Assembly (NCBI GenBank): GCA_964606085.1
Contig: CAZSFD010000066.1
Location: 1-28,761 of the forward strand
DNA length: 28,761 bases
DNA from: CAIQJJ01 sp964606085
GTDB taxonomy: Bacteria > Chloroflexota > Anaerolineae > Anaerolineales > UBA4823
Direction of reading: 5' to 3'
Shown here: piece by piece, positions 14,854-23,640 of the stretch
Layout of the letters: each line of letters starts with the position of its first letter
Numbering within the stretch: the stretch's first letter is position 1
Notes under the pieces: model-generated
Told to the model about the DNA's origin: nothing
Database searches by the model: none
What the model saw: only the letters and a program-made list of their open reading frames with translations
Translations under genes and position numbers: made by a program

Positions 14854-17800
14854 ATGTCACCCAACCATCCTGAAACCGATTCGCAAGATCAACTCCAACG
14901 CATCGAAAAACTGCGCAGCGGCGTGCTCAATTTTTTGCTGGGGGCTACGGCCCTGTTAGGCACGGCAGGCATTATCTTTATCTTTTATCGCGCCTGGCGC
15001 TTTGGTGGCAGCGAACCCTGGGCGTTGGCTATGTATGGCGGCGCATGGCTGCTGGCGGTGGCGCTTTTCTTCGCCAGGAATATCCCCGACCGCTGGCGCG
15101 CGCTGATCTTTTTGACGGCGATGTATGGGTTGTCGGTACTTGCCTTTCAATTAGCCTGGCTGGCCGGCGGGGGGCGTATTTTTTTGCTGGCATTCATCGT
15201 CTGCACCGCACTGCTGTTAGAGCCACGTTATGGCTTCGCGGCCGCATTGTTGAGCGTGTTTACCTATGGTGTCTTTGGGGTAGCTTATAGCCAGGATTGG
15301 CTGGCGCTGCGTCCCTTGGCCGATCCCACCACGTTACAGTCGATTTTGTTTGAAGGCGTCAGCTTCACGCTTGCCGTCGGTGTGGTGACGGTGGCGCTGT
15401 GGTTTGTGGGACGCACCCTGACCGTGGCAACCCGGTCAGTCGGCGAGTTGCAGCAAACGCGGCAGATGCTTGATCAGCGCGCGGCAGAATTGAACCAGGC
15501 CAATGAACTGCTCTCCGAGCGCAGCCAGGCCGCCGAAATTGCCCGGCGCGAGGCCGAAGCGGCCCGCCAGACCATCCAGGCTGAGGCGTGGCAGGCCAAT
15601 GCCCAGGCCGCCCTCGGCCAGGCGATGAGCGGCGAACAAAACCTGACCGCCCTGGCCGCCGTCATCATTCGCCAGCTTTGCACCGCCCTCGAAGCCCCGG
15701 TGGGGGCATTGTTTGTGATGTATTCTGGTGAACAAACCCTGCATTTGTTGGGCAGTTACGCCTTCAGCCAGCGGAAACATGTCCGCAACCGCTTCAAGGT
15801 GGGCGAGGGGTTGGTGGGCCAGGCTGCCCTTGAAAAAAAGACCATCACGTTTACCAATATCCCTGCCGATTACCTGCCCGCCGCGTCGGCGCTGCTACAG
15901 ATCAACCCCAGCCACATTGTCGTCGCCCCCTTCCTGTTTGAAGGCGAAGTGCTGGGCGTGGTGGAATTGGGCCTGGTACAGCCGCCCAACCGCGTCCAGG
16001 TGGAGTTCCTCGAACATGCCCTGGCCAACGTGGGCGTGGCCTTCAACACCGCCCGCACGCGCGAACAGATCAATCAGTTGTTGAGCCAAACCCAGGAACA
16101 GGCCGCCTCGCTGCAAGCCCGCGAAGAAGCCCTCAAAGCGATCAACGAGGAACTGCGCTCGCAATCTGAAAATTTGCGCGCCTCGCAAGAGCAACTGCGC
16201 CAGCAGCAGAGCGCTCTCGAAGCCACCAACGCCGAGTTGGAAGAGCAGCGCAGCATGTTGGACCAACAAAACCGCGATTTGAAGGTGGCCCAGGCCGAAT
16301 TGCAGGCGCGTACCGATGAGTTGAGCGTTGCCAACAAATACAAATCGGAATTCCTTGCCAACATGAGCCACGAATTGCGCACACCGCTCAACAGCCTGCT
16401 CATTCTGGCGCGCATGTTGGCTAACAACGGCGAAGGCAACCTCACGCCCGATCAGGTCGAATCGGCGCGTATCATCCACCAGAGCGGCTCCGACCTGCTC
16501 TCGCTGATCAACGAAATTCTCGATCTCTCGAAGGTGGAAGCCGGGCGGATGACCTTCCACATCGCCCCCATGTCGCTGGCGACCCTGGCCGACAATATGC
16601 GCCTGGTCTTCGCTCACATGGCGCAAGAGAAGGCGGTTGCTTTCGATGTCTCGGTGGCCGAAGACCTGCCCGAAACCATCGAAACCGATCAGCAGCGCGT
16701 GGAACAGGTGGTGAAAAACCTGCTTTCCAATGCCTTCAAATTTACCGAAAAGGGCCGCGTGGGGTTGGCTATCGAACGGGCCGGCGCGCAGGTTGCCATC
16801 CGCGTGCGCGATACGGGCATTGGCATGAACCCCGAACAGCAAAAACGCGTCTTCGAGGCCTTCCAGCAGGCCGACGGCTCTACCAGCCGCAAATATGGCG
16901 GCACCGGCCTGGGCCTGACCATTTCGCGTGAGTTGGCTGCGCGCCTGGGCGGCAGCATTGGCCTGGAGAGCGAGATGGGCAAGGGGAGTGTGTTTACGCT
17001 GTATTTGCCGTTGCAGGGGGCAGGAGGCACGGAGCAAGGGGCAGGGAGCGGGAAGCCGGGAGCAGGGAGCAAGGAGCAGGGGGCAGGTGGCAGGGAACCG
17101 GGAGCAGGCGGTCGGGAGGCCGTCACCCACTCACCCACTCACCCTCTCACCCCCTCCCCCATTCCTGACGACCGCGGCAACCTGCAGAAAGGCGATAAGA
17201 CGCTGCTGGTGATCGAAGATGACGCCCAGTTTGCCAAAGTGTTGTTCGACCATGCCCACAAAAAAGAGTTCAAGTGCTTGCTGGCCCTCACCGGCGAAGA
17301 TGGCCTGGCGCTGGCTCGTCAGCACGGCCCCGATGCCATCTTGCTTGATCTGAAACTGCCCGGCATGGATGGCTGGCAGGTGCTGGATCGTTTGAAGGGT
17401 GAGCCGTCGCTGCGACACATCCCCGTGCACATTTTATCGGCCCAGGAAGAGACGGTGGATGCCTATAAGCGCGGCGCCCTGGGTTTCCTCAGCAAACCGG
17501 TCAGCAACGAGGGCCTCGAAGCGGTCTTCCAGAAGATCGGCGGCTTTTTGGCCCGCGACATCAAAAGCCTGATGGTGATCGAAGATGACGACGCGCTGCG
17601 CCATTCGGTGCGCCAACTGCTGGGTGGCAGCGATGTAAAAATCAGCGAGGCCAGCAGCGCCCAGGCCGCCATCGAAACCCTGCGCGCCCAACCCTTCGAC
17701 TGCATCATTCTCGATCTCACCCTGCCCGATATGTCGGGCTTCGAACTACTCAATTTCATCAACCAGGATGACAAAATTGCCAAATGCCCGGTGATCGTTT

Positions 17801-18369
17801 ACACCGGCAAGGACTTGAGTGAGAAAGAGAATGCCGAATTGCTGAAATATGCCGACAGCGTGATCATCAAAGGCATCAAATCGCCAGAGCGCCTGTTGGA
17901 TGAAACCGCCCTGTTCCTCCATCGCGTGGTGGCCGATATGCCCGAAGAAAAGAAGCGCACCATCCAACGCCTGCACAGCGGCGATGCCGTCTTCCAGGAT
18001 AAGCACATCATGGTGGTAGATGACGACATGCGCAACGCCTTCGCGCTGTCGCGCTTGCTCAGCGATAAGGGCCTCAAGGTCAGCATTGCTCGCAGCGGCG
18101 AAAAAGCGTTGGAGATGCTCGATGAGAACCCCGCTTTCCACCTGATTTTGATGGATATTATGATGCCCGATATGGATGGCTACGAAACGATGCAGCGCAT
18201 TCGCCAACAAGAACGTTTCGCCGATATCCCCATCATCGCCCTCACGGCCAAAGCGATGAAAGGCGACCGCGAGCGCTGCCTCGAGGCGGGCGCCAGCGAT
18301 TATCTTTCTAAGCCGGTAGATGCCGACCGGCTGTTTTCGATGTTACGGGTCTGGTTATATCAAGGATAA
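14854..18369 (+). CDS. Hybrid histidine kinase: TM region, GAF, HisKA, HATPase and three receivers (paralog 4)
   Basis: 1171 aa. N-terminal hydrophobic helices (about 28-190), coil, GAF (about 255-405, Cys276), and a long coil with heptads near 410-495. HisKA follows with phosphoacceptor His506 in MSHELRTPL, then HATPase with N-box Asn626, G1 DTGIGM from Asp653 and G2 GGTGLGL (682-688). A Gly/Pro-rich low-complexity linker (about 722-770) joins three receiver domains, with phosphoacceptor Asp832, Asp954 and Asp1101. It is the only full kinase among the four paralogs and so the likely signalling partner of the three kinase-less sensors (inference). The triple receiver tail indicates an internal phosphorelay or branch points to the downstream receiver proteins. 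The ATG lies 3 nt after the preceding stop, with GGAAAGG upstream. Confidence 0.93.
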   Translation: MSPNHPETDSQDQLQRIEKLRSGVLNFLLGATALLGTAGIIFIFYRAWRFGGSEPWALAMYGGAWLLAVALFFARNIPDRWRALIFLTAMYGLSVLAFQLAWLAGGGRIFLLAFIVCTALLLEPRYGFAAALLSVFTYGVFGVAYSQDWLALRPLADPTTLQSILFEGVSFTLAVGVVTVALWFVGRTLTVATRSVGELQQTRQMLDQRAAELNQANELLSERSQAAEIARREAEAARQTIQAEAWQANAQAALGQAMSGEQNLTALAAVIIRQLCTALEAPVGALFVMYSGEQTLHLLGSYAFSQRKHVRNRFKVGEGLVGQAALEKKTITFTNIPADYLPAASALLQINPSHIVVAPFLFEGEVLGVVELGLVQPPNRVQVEFLEHALANVGVAFNTARTREQINQLLSQTQEQAASLQAREEALKAINEELRSQSENLRASQEQLRQQQSALEATNAELEEQRSMLDQQNRDLKVAQAELQARTDELSVANKYKSEFLANMSHELRTPLNSLLILARMLANNGEGNLTPDQVESARIIHQSGSDLLSLINEILDLSKVEAGRMTFHIAPMSLATLADNMRLVFAHMAQEKAVAFDVSVAEDLPETIETDQQRVEQVVKNLLSNAFKFTEKGRVGLAIERAGAQVAIRVRDTGIGMNPEQQKRVFEAFQQADGSTSRKYGGTGLGLTISRELAARLGGSIGLESEMGKGSVFTLYLPLQGAGGTEQGAGSGKPGAGSKEQGAGGREPGAGGREAVTHSPTHPLTPSPIPDDRGNLQKGDKTLLVIEDDAQFAKVLFDHAHKKEFKCLLALTGEDGLALARQHGPDAILLDLKLPGMDGWQVLDRLKGEPSLRHIPVHILSAQEETVDAYKRGALGFLSKPVSNEGLEAVFQKIGGFLARDIKSLMVIEDDDALRHSVRQLLGGSDVKISEASSAQAAIETLRAQPFDCIILDLTLPDMSGFELLNFINQDDKIAKCPVIVYTGKDLSEKENAELLKYADSVIIKGIKSPERLLDETALFLHRVVADMPEEKKRTIQRLHSGDAVFQDKHIMVVDDDMRNAFALSRLLSDKGLKVSIARSGEKALEMLDENPAFHLILMDIMMPDMDGYETMQRIRQQERFADIPIIALTAKAMKGDRERCLEAGASDYLSKPVDADRLFSMLRVWLYQG
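17017..17170 (+). repeat. In-frame low-complexity insert encoding the kinase-receiver linker
   Basis: Purine-rich GGGAGCAGG/GGAGCAAGG units followed by CACTCACCC units interrupt the sharply conserved kinase and receiver domains without breaking the frame. The encoded linker is Gly/Ala/Glu-rich, then Thr/Pro/Ser-rich. The same style of sequence occurs between genes in this window (1493-1590). Confidence 0.8.
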
Positions 18370-18372
18370 ACC

Positions 18373-19404
18373 ATGAGCGTGCGACCGCAAATCCTTCTGG
18401 TGGATGATAAGGCAGAGAATTTGTTTACCCTGCGGCGTTTGTTGGCCGAACTGGATGTGGAGGCTTTTTCGACCACCAGCGGCAACGAAGCGCTGGGCCT
18501 GGTGCTGGAGCATGATTTCTGCGCGGCGATTGTGGATGTGCAGATGCCTGAAATGGACGGCTACGAACTGGTCGAACTGATGCGCAGCAATGCCAAATCG
18601 GCCACACTGCCGGTCATTTTTGTCAGCGCCATCTATTCTGATGAGTACCATCATCGCAAAGGCTACGACGCCGGCGCGGTAGATTTCCTCAGCAAGCCGT
18701 TCATCCCCGATATTTTGCTCAGCAAGGTGCGCGTGTTTATCAAAATGTATGAACAACGCTTGCAACTGGAGACCTGGAATCAATACCTGGAGTGCGTGGT
18801 GGCCGAACGCACCGAAGACCTGGCGCGCTCTTACGATGAAACGCTGCAAGGCTGGGCCAAAACCCTCGAACTGCGCGAACGTGAAACTGCCGGCCACAGC
18901 CGCCGCGTGGTGGAACTGACCCTGCGCCTGGCCGAACGCCTGGGCGTACCAGCCGATGAACGCCTGCAACTTTACCGCGGCGCGTTGTTGCACGATATTG
19001 GCAAAATGGGCGTCCCCGATTCGATCTTGCTCAAGCCTGGCCCGCTGACGCCCGACGAATGGGCGATCATGCGGATGCACCCCGTTTACGCCCACGAACT
19101 GCTGGGGCATATCCGCTATTTGGAACCGGCCCTGGATATTCCCTACTGCCATCACGAATTTTGGGATGGCAGCGGCTACCCGCGCGGCCTCGTGGGCACG
19201 CAAATTCCCCTGGCGGCGCGCATTTTTGCCCTGGCCGATGTGTGGGATGCGCTCACCTCTGACCGGCCTTATCGGGCAGCCATGCCCCCGGCAGAAGTCA
19301 GGGCCTATATTCGCAATTTATCGGGCATCCAATTTGACCCGGCCCTGGTTGAAATTTTCATTCACATCCTTGAAGAGACCGAACCCCTGGAGGTATTGGC
19401 ATGA
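18373..19404 (+). CDS. Response regulator with HD-GYP domain, predicted c-di-GMP phosphodiesterase
   Basis: 343 aa (RpfG-like). The receiver domain (1-125) has phosphoacceptor Asp55, acidic Asp11/Asp12 and Lys108. A short helical linker (about 128-165, with VAERTEDL) joins the HD-GYP domain, with HD at 207-208 (LLHDIGK) and the signature HHEFWDGSGYP at 260-270. Known HD-GYP enzymes hydrolyse c-di-GMP to GMP or pGpG. It is probably phosphorylated by one of the two kinases encoded in the operon. It starts 3 nt after the hybrid kinase stop, with AAGGA upstream. The next gene overlaps it by 4 nt. Its receiver is nearly duplicated in that next gene. Confidence 0.93.
   Translation: MSVRPQILLVDDKAENLFTLRRLLAELDVEAFSTTSGNEALGLVLEHDFCAAIVDVQMPEMDGYELVELMRSNAKSATLPVIFVSAIYSDEYHHRKGYDAGAVDFLSKPFIPDILLSKVRVFIKMYEQRLQLETWNQYLECVVAERTEDLARSYDETLQGWAKTLELRERETAGHSRRVVELTLRLAERLGVPADERLQLYRGALLHDIGKMGVPDSILLKPGPLTPDEWAIMRMHPVYAHELLGHIRYLEPALDIPYCHHEFWDGSGYPRGLVGTQIPLAARIFALADVWDALTSDRPYRAAMPPAEVRAYIRNLSGIQFDPALVEIFIHILEETEPLEVLA
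18640..18702 (+). repeat. Duplicated receiver-domain DNA, copy A
   Basis: A 63-bp stretch is the same as 19668-19730 except for one base (a 41-bp exact block and a 21-bp exact block around one A/G difference). It encodes the DEYHHRKGYDAGAVDFLSKP region in both receiver genes, including synonymous positions. This implies recent duplication or gene conversion. Confidence 0.85.
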
Positions 19405-21161
19405 GCATCCGCCCAAAAATCTTGATCGTAGATGACAAACCTGAGAATCTCTACGCCCTCGAAAAAACCCTGCAAAAGATTGATGTGCAGGTGTTCAAGG
19501 CGCATTCGGGCAACGATGCCCTGGCACTGACCCTCGACCATGATTTTTGTGCGGCCATTGTGGATGTGCAAATGCCCGAAATGGATGGCTACGAACTGGT
19601 GGAATTGATGCGCGGCAGCGACGTCACCGCCAACCTCCCGGTGATCTTCGTCAGCGCCATTTTTTCAGATGAGTACCATCATCGCAAAGGCTACGACGCC
19701 GGCGCGGTGGATTTCCTCAGCAAGCCGTTCGTGCCAGAAATTTTGCTCAGCAAGGTGCGCGTGTTCATGGATTTGTACGAACGGCGCAGCGAACTGCAAA
19801 CTGCCGTAGAGCAACTTAACCACAGCAATGCGGTCTTGGCTCGCCGCGCCATGCAGTTGGAGATCAGCAGCAAGGTCGGCCAGCAGATCACCTCGATTTT
19901 GGATGTGGATACGCTGCTTTCGCAGGTGGTGCGGGTGATCGAAAGCGGTTTTGGCTATTCACAGGTGACGGTATGGCTGGCCGACGAAATGGCCCTCGGC
20001 AGCGTGGTGCAGGCTGGCGATGGCAAAGCATCTCTGGTAGATGTAGACGAGGTGAAGCCCGACGGCATTGTTCACCAGGTGTTGACGCATGGCCGCAATT
20101 ACCTGACCAATGATGCCCAGCATGATCCCCTGGCCCCGCTTTCGAGCAGCAGTTTGCGCATGTTAGGTTCTCGCCTGGTGCTGCCGCTCAAGGCGCAGAA
20201 CAAAATCTTGGGTGCGCTCGATATTCAAAGCGAACGCCGCAGCGCCTTTGCCAACGACGATATGACCGTGCTGCAGATCATTTCCGATCAGGTGGCGGTG
20301 GCCCTGCGCAACGCCAGCCTCTATTCGCAGGTGGTGCGCTTCAACGAGCAGCTCGAAGCCACCGTAGCCGAACGCACCGACGAATTGCGCCTGGCCTACG
20401 AAACCCTCGAAAAACTGGATAAGACCAAGACCGATTTCATCTCCGTGGCCGCTCACGAACTGCGCACGCCGCTTACCCTGATCCAGGGCTATGCCAATAT
20501 GCTGGTGAGCATGGTGGGGCCAGTGACCGGGGCCGAAGATATGGTCAAGGGCATCATCAAAGGTGAGGAGCGCCTGCTCGAAGTGATCAACAGCATGTTA
20601 GATGTGGCCCGCCTCGATACCAACACGATCCAGGCTTACAAAGAACCGGCCAGCCTGGCGGCGGTGATCCACAACGTGCAGGGCGATTTTGCCAAAGTCC
20701 TGCGCGACCGCCACCTGGATTTCACCATGACCGGGTTAAGTGAACTGCCCCTGGCCAACGCCGACCCCGATCTGTTGCGCAAATTGTTCTACCATGTCAT
20801 CGGCAACGCCATCAAGTACACCCCCAACGGTGGCAAGATCACCATCGGCGGCGAATTGTTGCCGCCGGGCAAACTGACCAACCTCGAAGCCGCCGCCTTG
20901 CACATCACCGTAACCGATACCGGCATCGGCATTGACCCGGCCCACCACGAACTGATCTTCGAGAAGTTCTACCAGACCGGCAAGGTAGACCTGCACTCCA
21001 GCAGCAAGACCGGTTTCAAGGGCGGCGGGCCTGGCCTGGGGCTGGCCATTGCCCGCGGTATCGTCAACGTCCACGGCGGGCGTATCTGGGTCGAAAGCCC
21101 CGGCCACAACGAGAAGACCCTGCCCGGCAGTACCTTCCATGTGCTGTTGCCGGTGAAGTGA
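19401..21161 (+). CDS. Receiver-GAF-histidine kinase
   Basis: 586 aa soluble kinase. An N-terminal receiver (phosphoacceptor Asp55) is followed by a helical linker, a GAF domain (about 150-310), a coil with VAERTDELRLAYETLEKL, HisKA with His352 in AAHELRTPL, and HATPase with Asn469, DTGIGID from Asp506 and a GGPGLGLAIARG G2 box. A receiver in front suggests that phosphorylation by the upstream hybrid kinase controls it, making a two-kinase cascade (inference). The ATG overlaps the previous stop by 4 nt (ATGA) and GGAGG lies 8 nt upstream. It is the last gene of the operon, with a terminator 27 bp beyond its stop codon. Confidence 0.93.
   Translation: MSIRPKILIVDDKPENLYALEKTLQKIDVQVFKAHSGNDALALTLDHDFCAAIVDVQMPEMDGYELVELMRGSDVTANLPVIFVSAIFSDEYHHRKGYDAGAVDFLSKPFVPEILLSKVRVFMDLYERRSELQTAVEQLNHSNAVLARRAMQLEISSKVGQQITSILDVDTLLSQVVRVIESGFGYSQVTVWLADEMALGSVVQAGDGKASLVDVDEVKPDGIVHQVLTHGRNYLTNDAQHDPLAPLSSSSLRMLGSRLVLPLKAQNKILGALDIQSERRSAFANDDMTVLQIISDQVAVALRNASLYSQVVRFNEQLEATVAERTDELRLAYETLEKLDKTKTDFISVAAHELRTPLTLIQGYANMLVSMVGPVTGAEDMVKGIIKGEERLLEVINSMLDVARLDTNTIQAYKEPASLAAVIHNVQGDFAKVLRDRHLDFTMTGLSELPLANADPDLLRKLFYHVIGNAIKYTPNGGKITIGGELLPPGKLTNLEAAALHITVTDTGIGIDPAHHELIFEKFYQTGKVDLHSSSKTGFKGGGPGLGLAIARGIVNVHGGRIWVESPGHNEKTLPGSTFHVLLPVK
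19668..19730 (+). repeat. Duplicated receiver-domain DNA, copy B
   Basis: Partner of 18640-18702, differing at one position by eye. Flanking receiver sequence is similar but clearly more diverged, so the tract is an island of high identity. Confidence 0.85.
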
Positions 21162-21187
21162 ATTTCCCCGTTTTCCTCTGGCGAAGC

Positions 21188-21224
21188 CAGAAAGGGCCTG
21201 CATAGCAGGCCCTTTCTGTTTTTT
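21188..21224 (+). terminator. Strong intrinsic terminator of the sensor operon
   Basis: Perfect 14-bp stem CAGAAAGGGCCTGC (21188-21201) and its complement (21205-21218) with a 3-nt loop, followed by six T (21219-21224). It lies 27 bp after the last kinase gene. On the other strand the same stem could also serve the GH9 gene ending at 21258. Confidence 0.93.
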
Positions 21225-21257
21225 ACAGGTGCGGTGTAAGGCAAAGTTCATGTCGCC

Positions 21258-23588
21258 TTATACCCTGTGCAGCAGTGCGTCTGCTGCCAGGACGCAATAA
21301 ATATAATGCGCCGCCCCGCTGATCACATACTCCTTCTGCTGCCACAGCCAGGGGAACGGGTCTTGCAACTCGGCAAAGTTCGGGCGGATCAGCGATGGCC
21401 CGGAGGCCACCCCGCCCGGCGTGTAGCTCCACTCGGCGCGGTTCACGCCATACGCCACCGTCAGCGACTCAGCCCCCACGCCCGAAACGAGCGACTTGTT
21501 CGCGGCCGGGTGGCAGCCCAGGTTGTAGCCGAGTACGCCGGTGATCAGGTCGGGCTGGGCCAGGTCGGGGAAGGCGGCGAAGAGCGGGTACAGGTTGACG
21601 GCCTGGGAGAGCAAATTCCAGCCCACGCCCCACACCGGGTGCTGCTGCTGCCAGGTTTCGGCGGTGTAGGGGATGTGGAAGGGGGTCTGGCGATAGGTTT
21701 CAGCCATTTTGGTGATGTGCGCGGCGGCGGCCTGGCGGAAACGGGCGGCGAAGGCGGCCTCGTTGATTTGCGGCAGAACGGGGGCAATGACTGCACCCAG
21801 GTAGGGCATGGCCTCGATAACTTGATCGGCCTGGCTCAGGATGTGCTGGCGGTAAACAGCCTCGCCGGTGGTTTGCAGCAGTTCAGCCGCGGCGAAGATG
21901 GCCTGCATCTCCGGCCAGCCAGGGATGTAGGCGGCGCGGGCGGCTTTCGGTTCCTGTCCGTTTTCGCGTAGCCAGATTTTCTTCGCGGTCTCCAGGCATT
22001 CATCGGCCAGTGCATCCTCGAAGCCGCGCAGCACCCGGCTGGCGGCGGCCAGCGTGCCGCACACCAGGTATTCGAGGGCGGTGTCGCGGTTGGTGAAGGC
22101 CCAGCGGTCGTCGCCAGAAACCACGTTATCCGTCATCGTGGCGGCGTCGCCCAAATGCACATATTGGCGGATGTCGCCTTCGATGATGCCGGCGATGCTG
22201 TGGCCGATGACGCGGTAGCTGCCGAGCAGGTTATCCACGCCATGCGCCACCTGCTGGACGATGTCGGGGATGCCATCGGGCTGGTGCAGCAGCACGCGGC
22301 GGTTGGGGCGGTCTACCGTGGTTTCGTCGCTGTCGAGGCCGAAGGTCTCGCGGATGTGGGCCAGGATGAGCGTAGTGCGGGCCTGCGAACCGGCGGCCAG
22401 GTCGTAATCCCCGGCGTCGTGCCAGCCGCCGCGATCCAGGCCGGGGATGTGTTCGCCGGGGGCGTAGGGCGTTTCGGTGGCCTCGTATTGGCGGTAGCCG
22501 TCGAAGTGCTTGTGATCCACCGGGGCCTGGGCGGCGTCGTCGAGGTGGCAGGTGCCGTGCCAGATGCGGTACAGGTCGCGCACTTCTACATGACACATTT
22601 GCACCGGGAAGAAGGTTTCGAGCGTGGGCTGCCAGATGCCTTTCTGGTACACGTCGGCGCGGATGGGGAAGGGGGCGGTGCGTTGGCCTTCGTATTCCAG
22701 GCAGTACAGCCCTGTATCGGTCACGTCACTGAAATCGAACACGGCGTAGTTGAAGTAGAGATAGCGTCCCCATAACGCCAGCGGCTGGCTTTTGACCACC
22801 TGCTCGCCGGCGGCGCTGATGCGGATCAACTGCGCTGTGCCGGGCTGCGTGACGGTGGCGTCGAGTTCGATGGCGGCCTGTTTCATCTGGCGGGGGTGGT
22901 AGCCGGCCTGCGAGTAGGCGATGACCGGCGGGCGCACCCAATCGGGAGCAATGGTTGGCGTGATCAGCCACGCCAGGCGCGTCGTTGCGGGCGTGAACAG
23001 TTCGCGCACAATGAACCAGCCGTTTTGGGCGGCGCTGCGGCCATCCAGCAAGATCAGTTCGCCCGTTTCGCTGGTGATTTGCAGGCGGGCGGTGGGCTGG
23101 CTGGGCGCGGCCACCAGGCTGTGTCCGCGAGCCAGGATGCCGCCCGCCGGGCCGTCGAATTGGCGCGGGAAGATGCCCGGCTGGGCGTCATCCATCAGAT
23201 AGCTCTGGCCGAGGTAGATATTGGGGGCCAGTTCCAGGTTGAAACCGGCTTTTCCGGCGTGTTCGGCGGTCAGCGGCGCATCGAGCGCCACCGTCAGGCG
23301 CAGGGCATCGCCTTCTGGGGCGAGCTGCACGGTGTAGCGCAGGCCGGGGTATTCGCTGGTGACGGCGAGCGTGCTGCCTGCCACGGTTCGTTCGCCGTTG
23401 GTGGGCAGGACGAACCATTGGTCGGGGGCCGCGCCCAGGCGCAGGTTGCCGTTATCGGCGATGCGCCGGGCGCACTGGATCAGGCCGAAGCCGCCTTGCT
23501 TGCCTTCTTCGTAGGCGTTGTGGAAGAACAGGGCGCTGACGGCGGGGGCTTCGAGGGTTTCAGCGGGGCTGAGTTGCCAGGGGGTCAT
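21258..23588 (-). CDS. Glycoside hydrolase family 9 protein without signal peptide
   Basis: 776 aa. An N-terminal beta-rich region (about 1-215) is not recognised. It is followed by the Ig-like CelD-N/E-set domain typical of GH9 (about 219-312, starting PPVIAYSQAGYHP). The (alpha/alpha)6 catalytic domain runs from about 320 to the end. GGWHDAGDYD holds the paired catalytic Asp391/Asp394 and NRAEWSY supplies a candidate acid Glu719. GH9 enzymes are mostly beta-glucanases. Those without signal peptides include cellodextrin- and chitooligosaccharide-processing exo-enzymes, so an intracellular oligosaccharide substrate is plausible. The ATG at 23588 has GGAGA 4 nt upstream. The longer frame to 23765 would run antisense through the aldolase gene and is rejected. 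Confidence 0.85.
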   Translation of the reverse strand: MTPWQLSPAETLEAPAVSALFFHNAYEEGKQGGFGLIQCARRIADNGNLRLGAAPDQWFVLPTNGERTVAGSTLAVTSEYPGLRYTVQLAPEGDALRLTVALDAPLTAEHAGKAGFNLELAPNIYLGQSYLMDDAQPGIFPRQFDGPAGGILARGHSLVAAPSQPTARLQITSETGELILLDGRSAAQNGWFIVRELFTPATTRLAWLITPTIAPDWVRPPVIAYSQAGYHPRQMKQAAIELDATVTQPGTAQLIRISAAGEQVVKSQPLALWGRYLYFNYAVFDFSDVTDTGLYCLEYEGQRTAPFPIRADVYQKGIWQPTLETFFPVQMCHVEVRDLYRIWHGTCHLDDAAQAPVDHKHFDGYRQYEATETPYAPGEHIPGLDRGGWHDAGDYDLAAGSQARTTLILAHIRETFGLDSDETTVDRPNRRVLLHQPDGIPDIVQQVAHGVDNLLGSYRVIGHSIAGIIEGDIRQYVHLGDAATMTDNVVSGDDRWAFTNRDTALEYLVCGTLAAASRVLRGFEDALADECLETAKKIWLRENGQEPKAARAAYIPGWPEMQAIFAAAELLQTTGEAVYRQHILSQADQVIEAMPYLGAVIAPVLPQINEAAFAARFRQAAAAHITKMAETYRQTPFHIPYTAETWQQQHPVWGVGWNLLSQAVNLYPLFAAFPDLAQPDLITGVLGYNLGCHPAANKSLVSGVGAESLTVAYGVNRAEWSYTPGGVASGPSLIRPNFAELQDPFPWLWQQKEYVISGAAHYIYCVLAADALLHRV

Positions 23589-23640
23589 AGAGTCTCCGGT
23601 TGTGGTAAGATGGGTCAAAATCACACAAGGAGTGTATTGT

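Noticed and set aside
15895..17130. 411-codon minus-strand frame opposite the hybrid kinase
   Set aside because: Covers the kinase H, N and G boxes in antisense, with no domain signature of its own.
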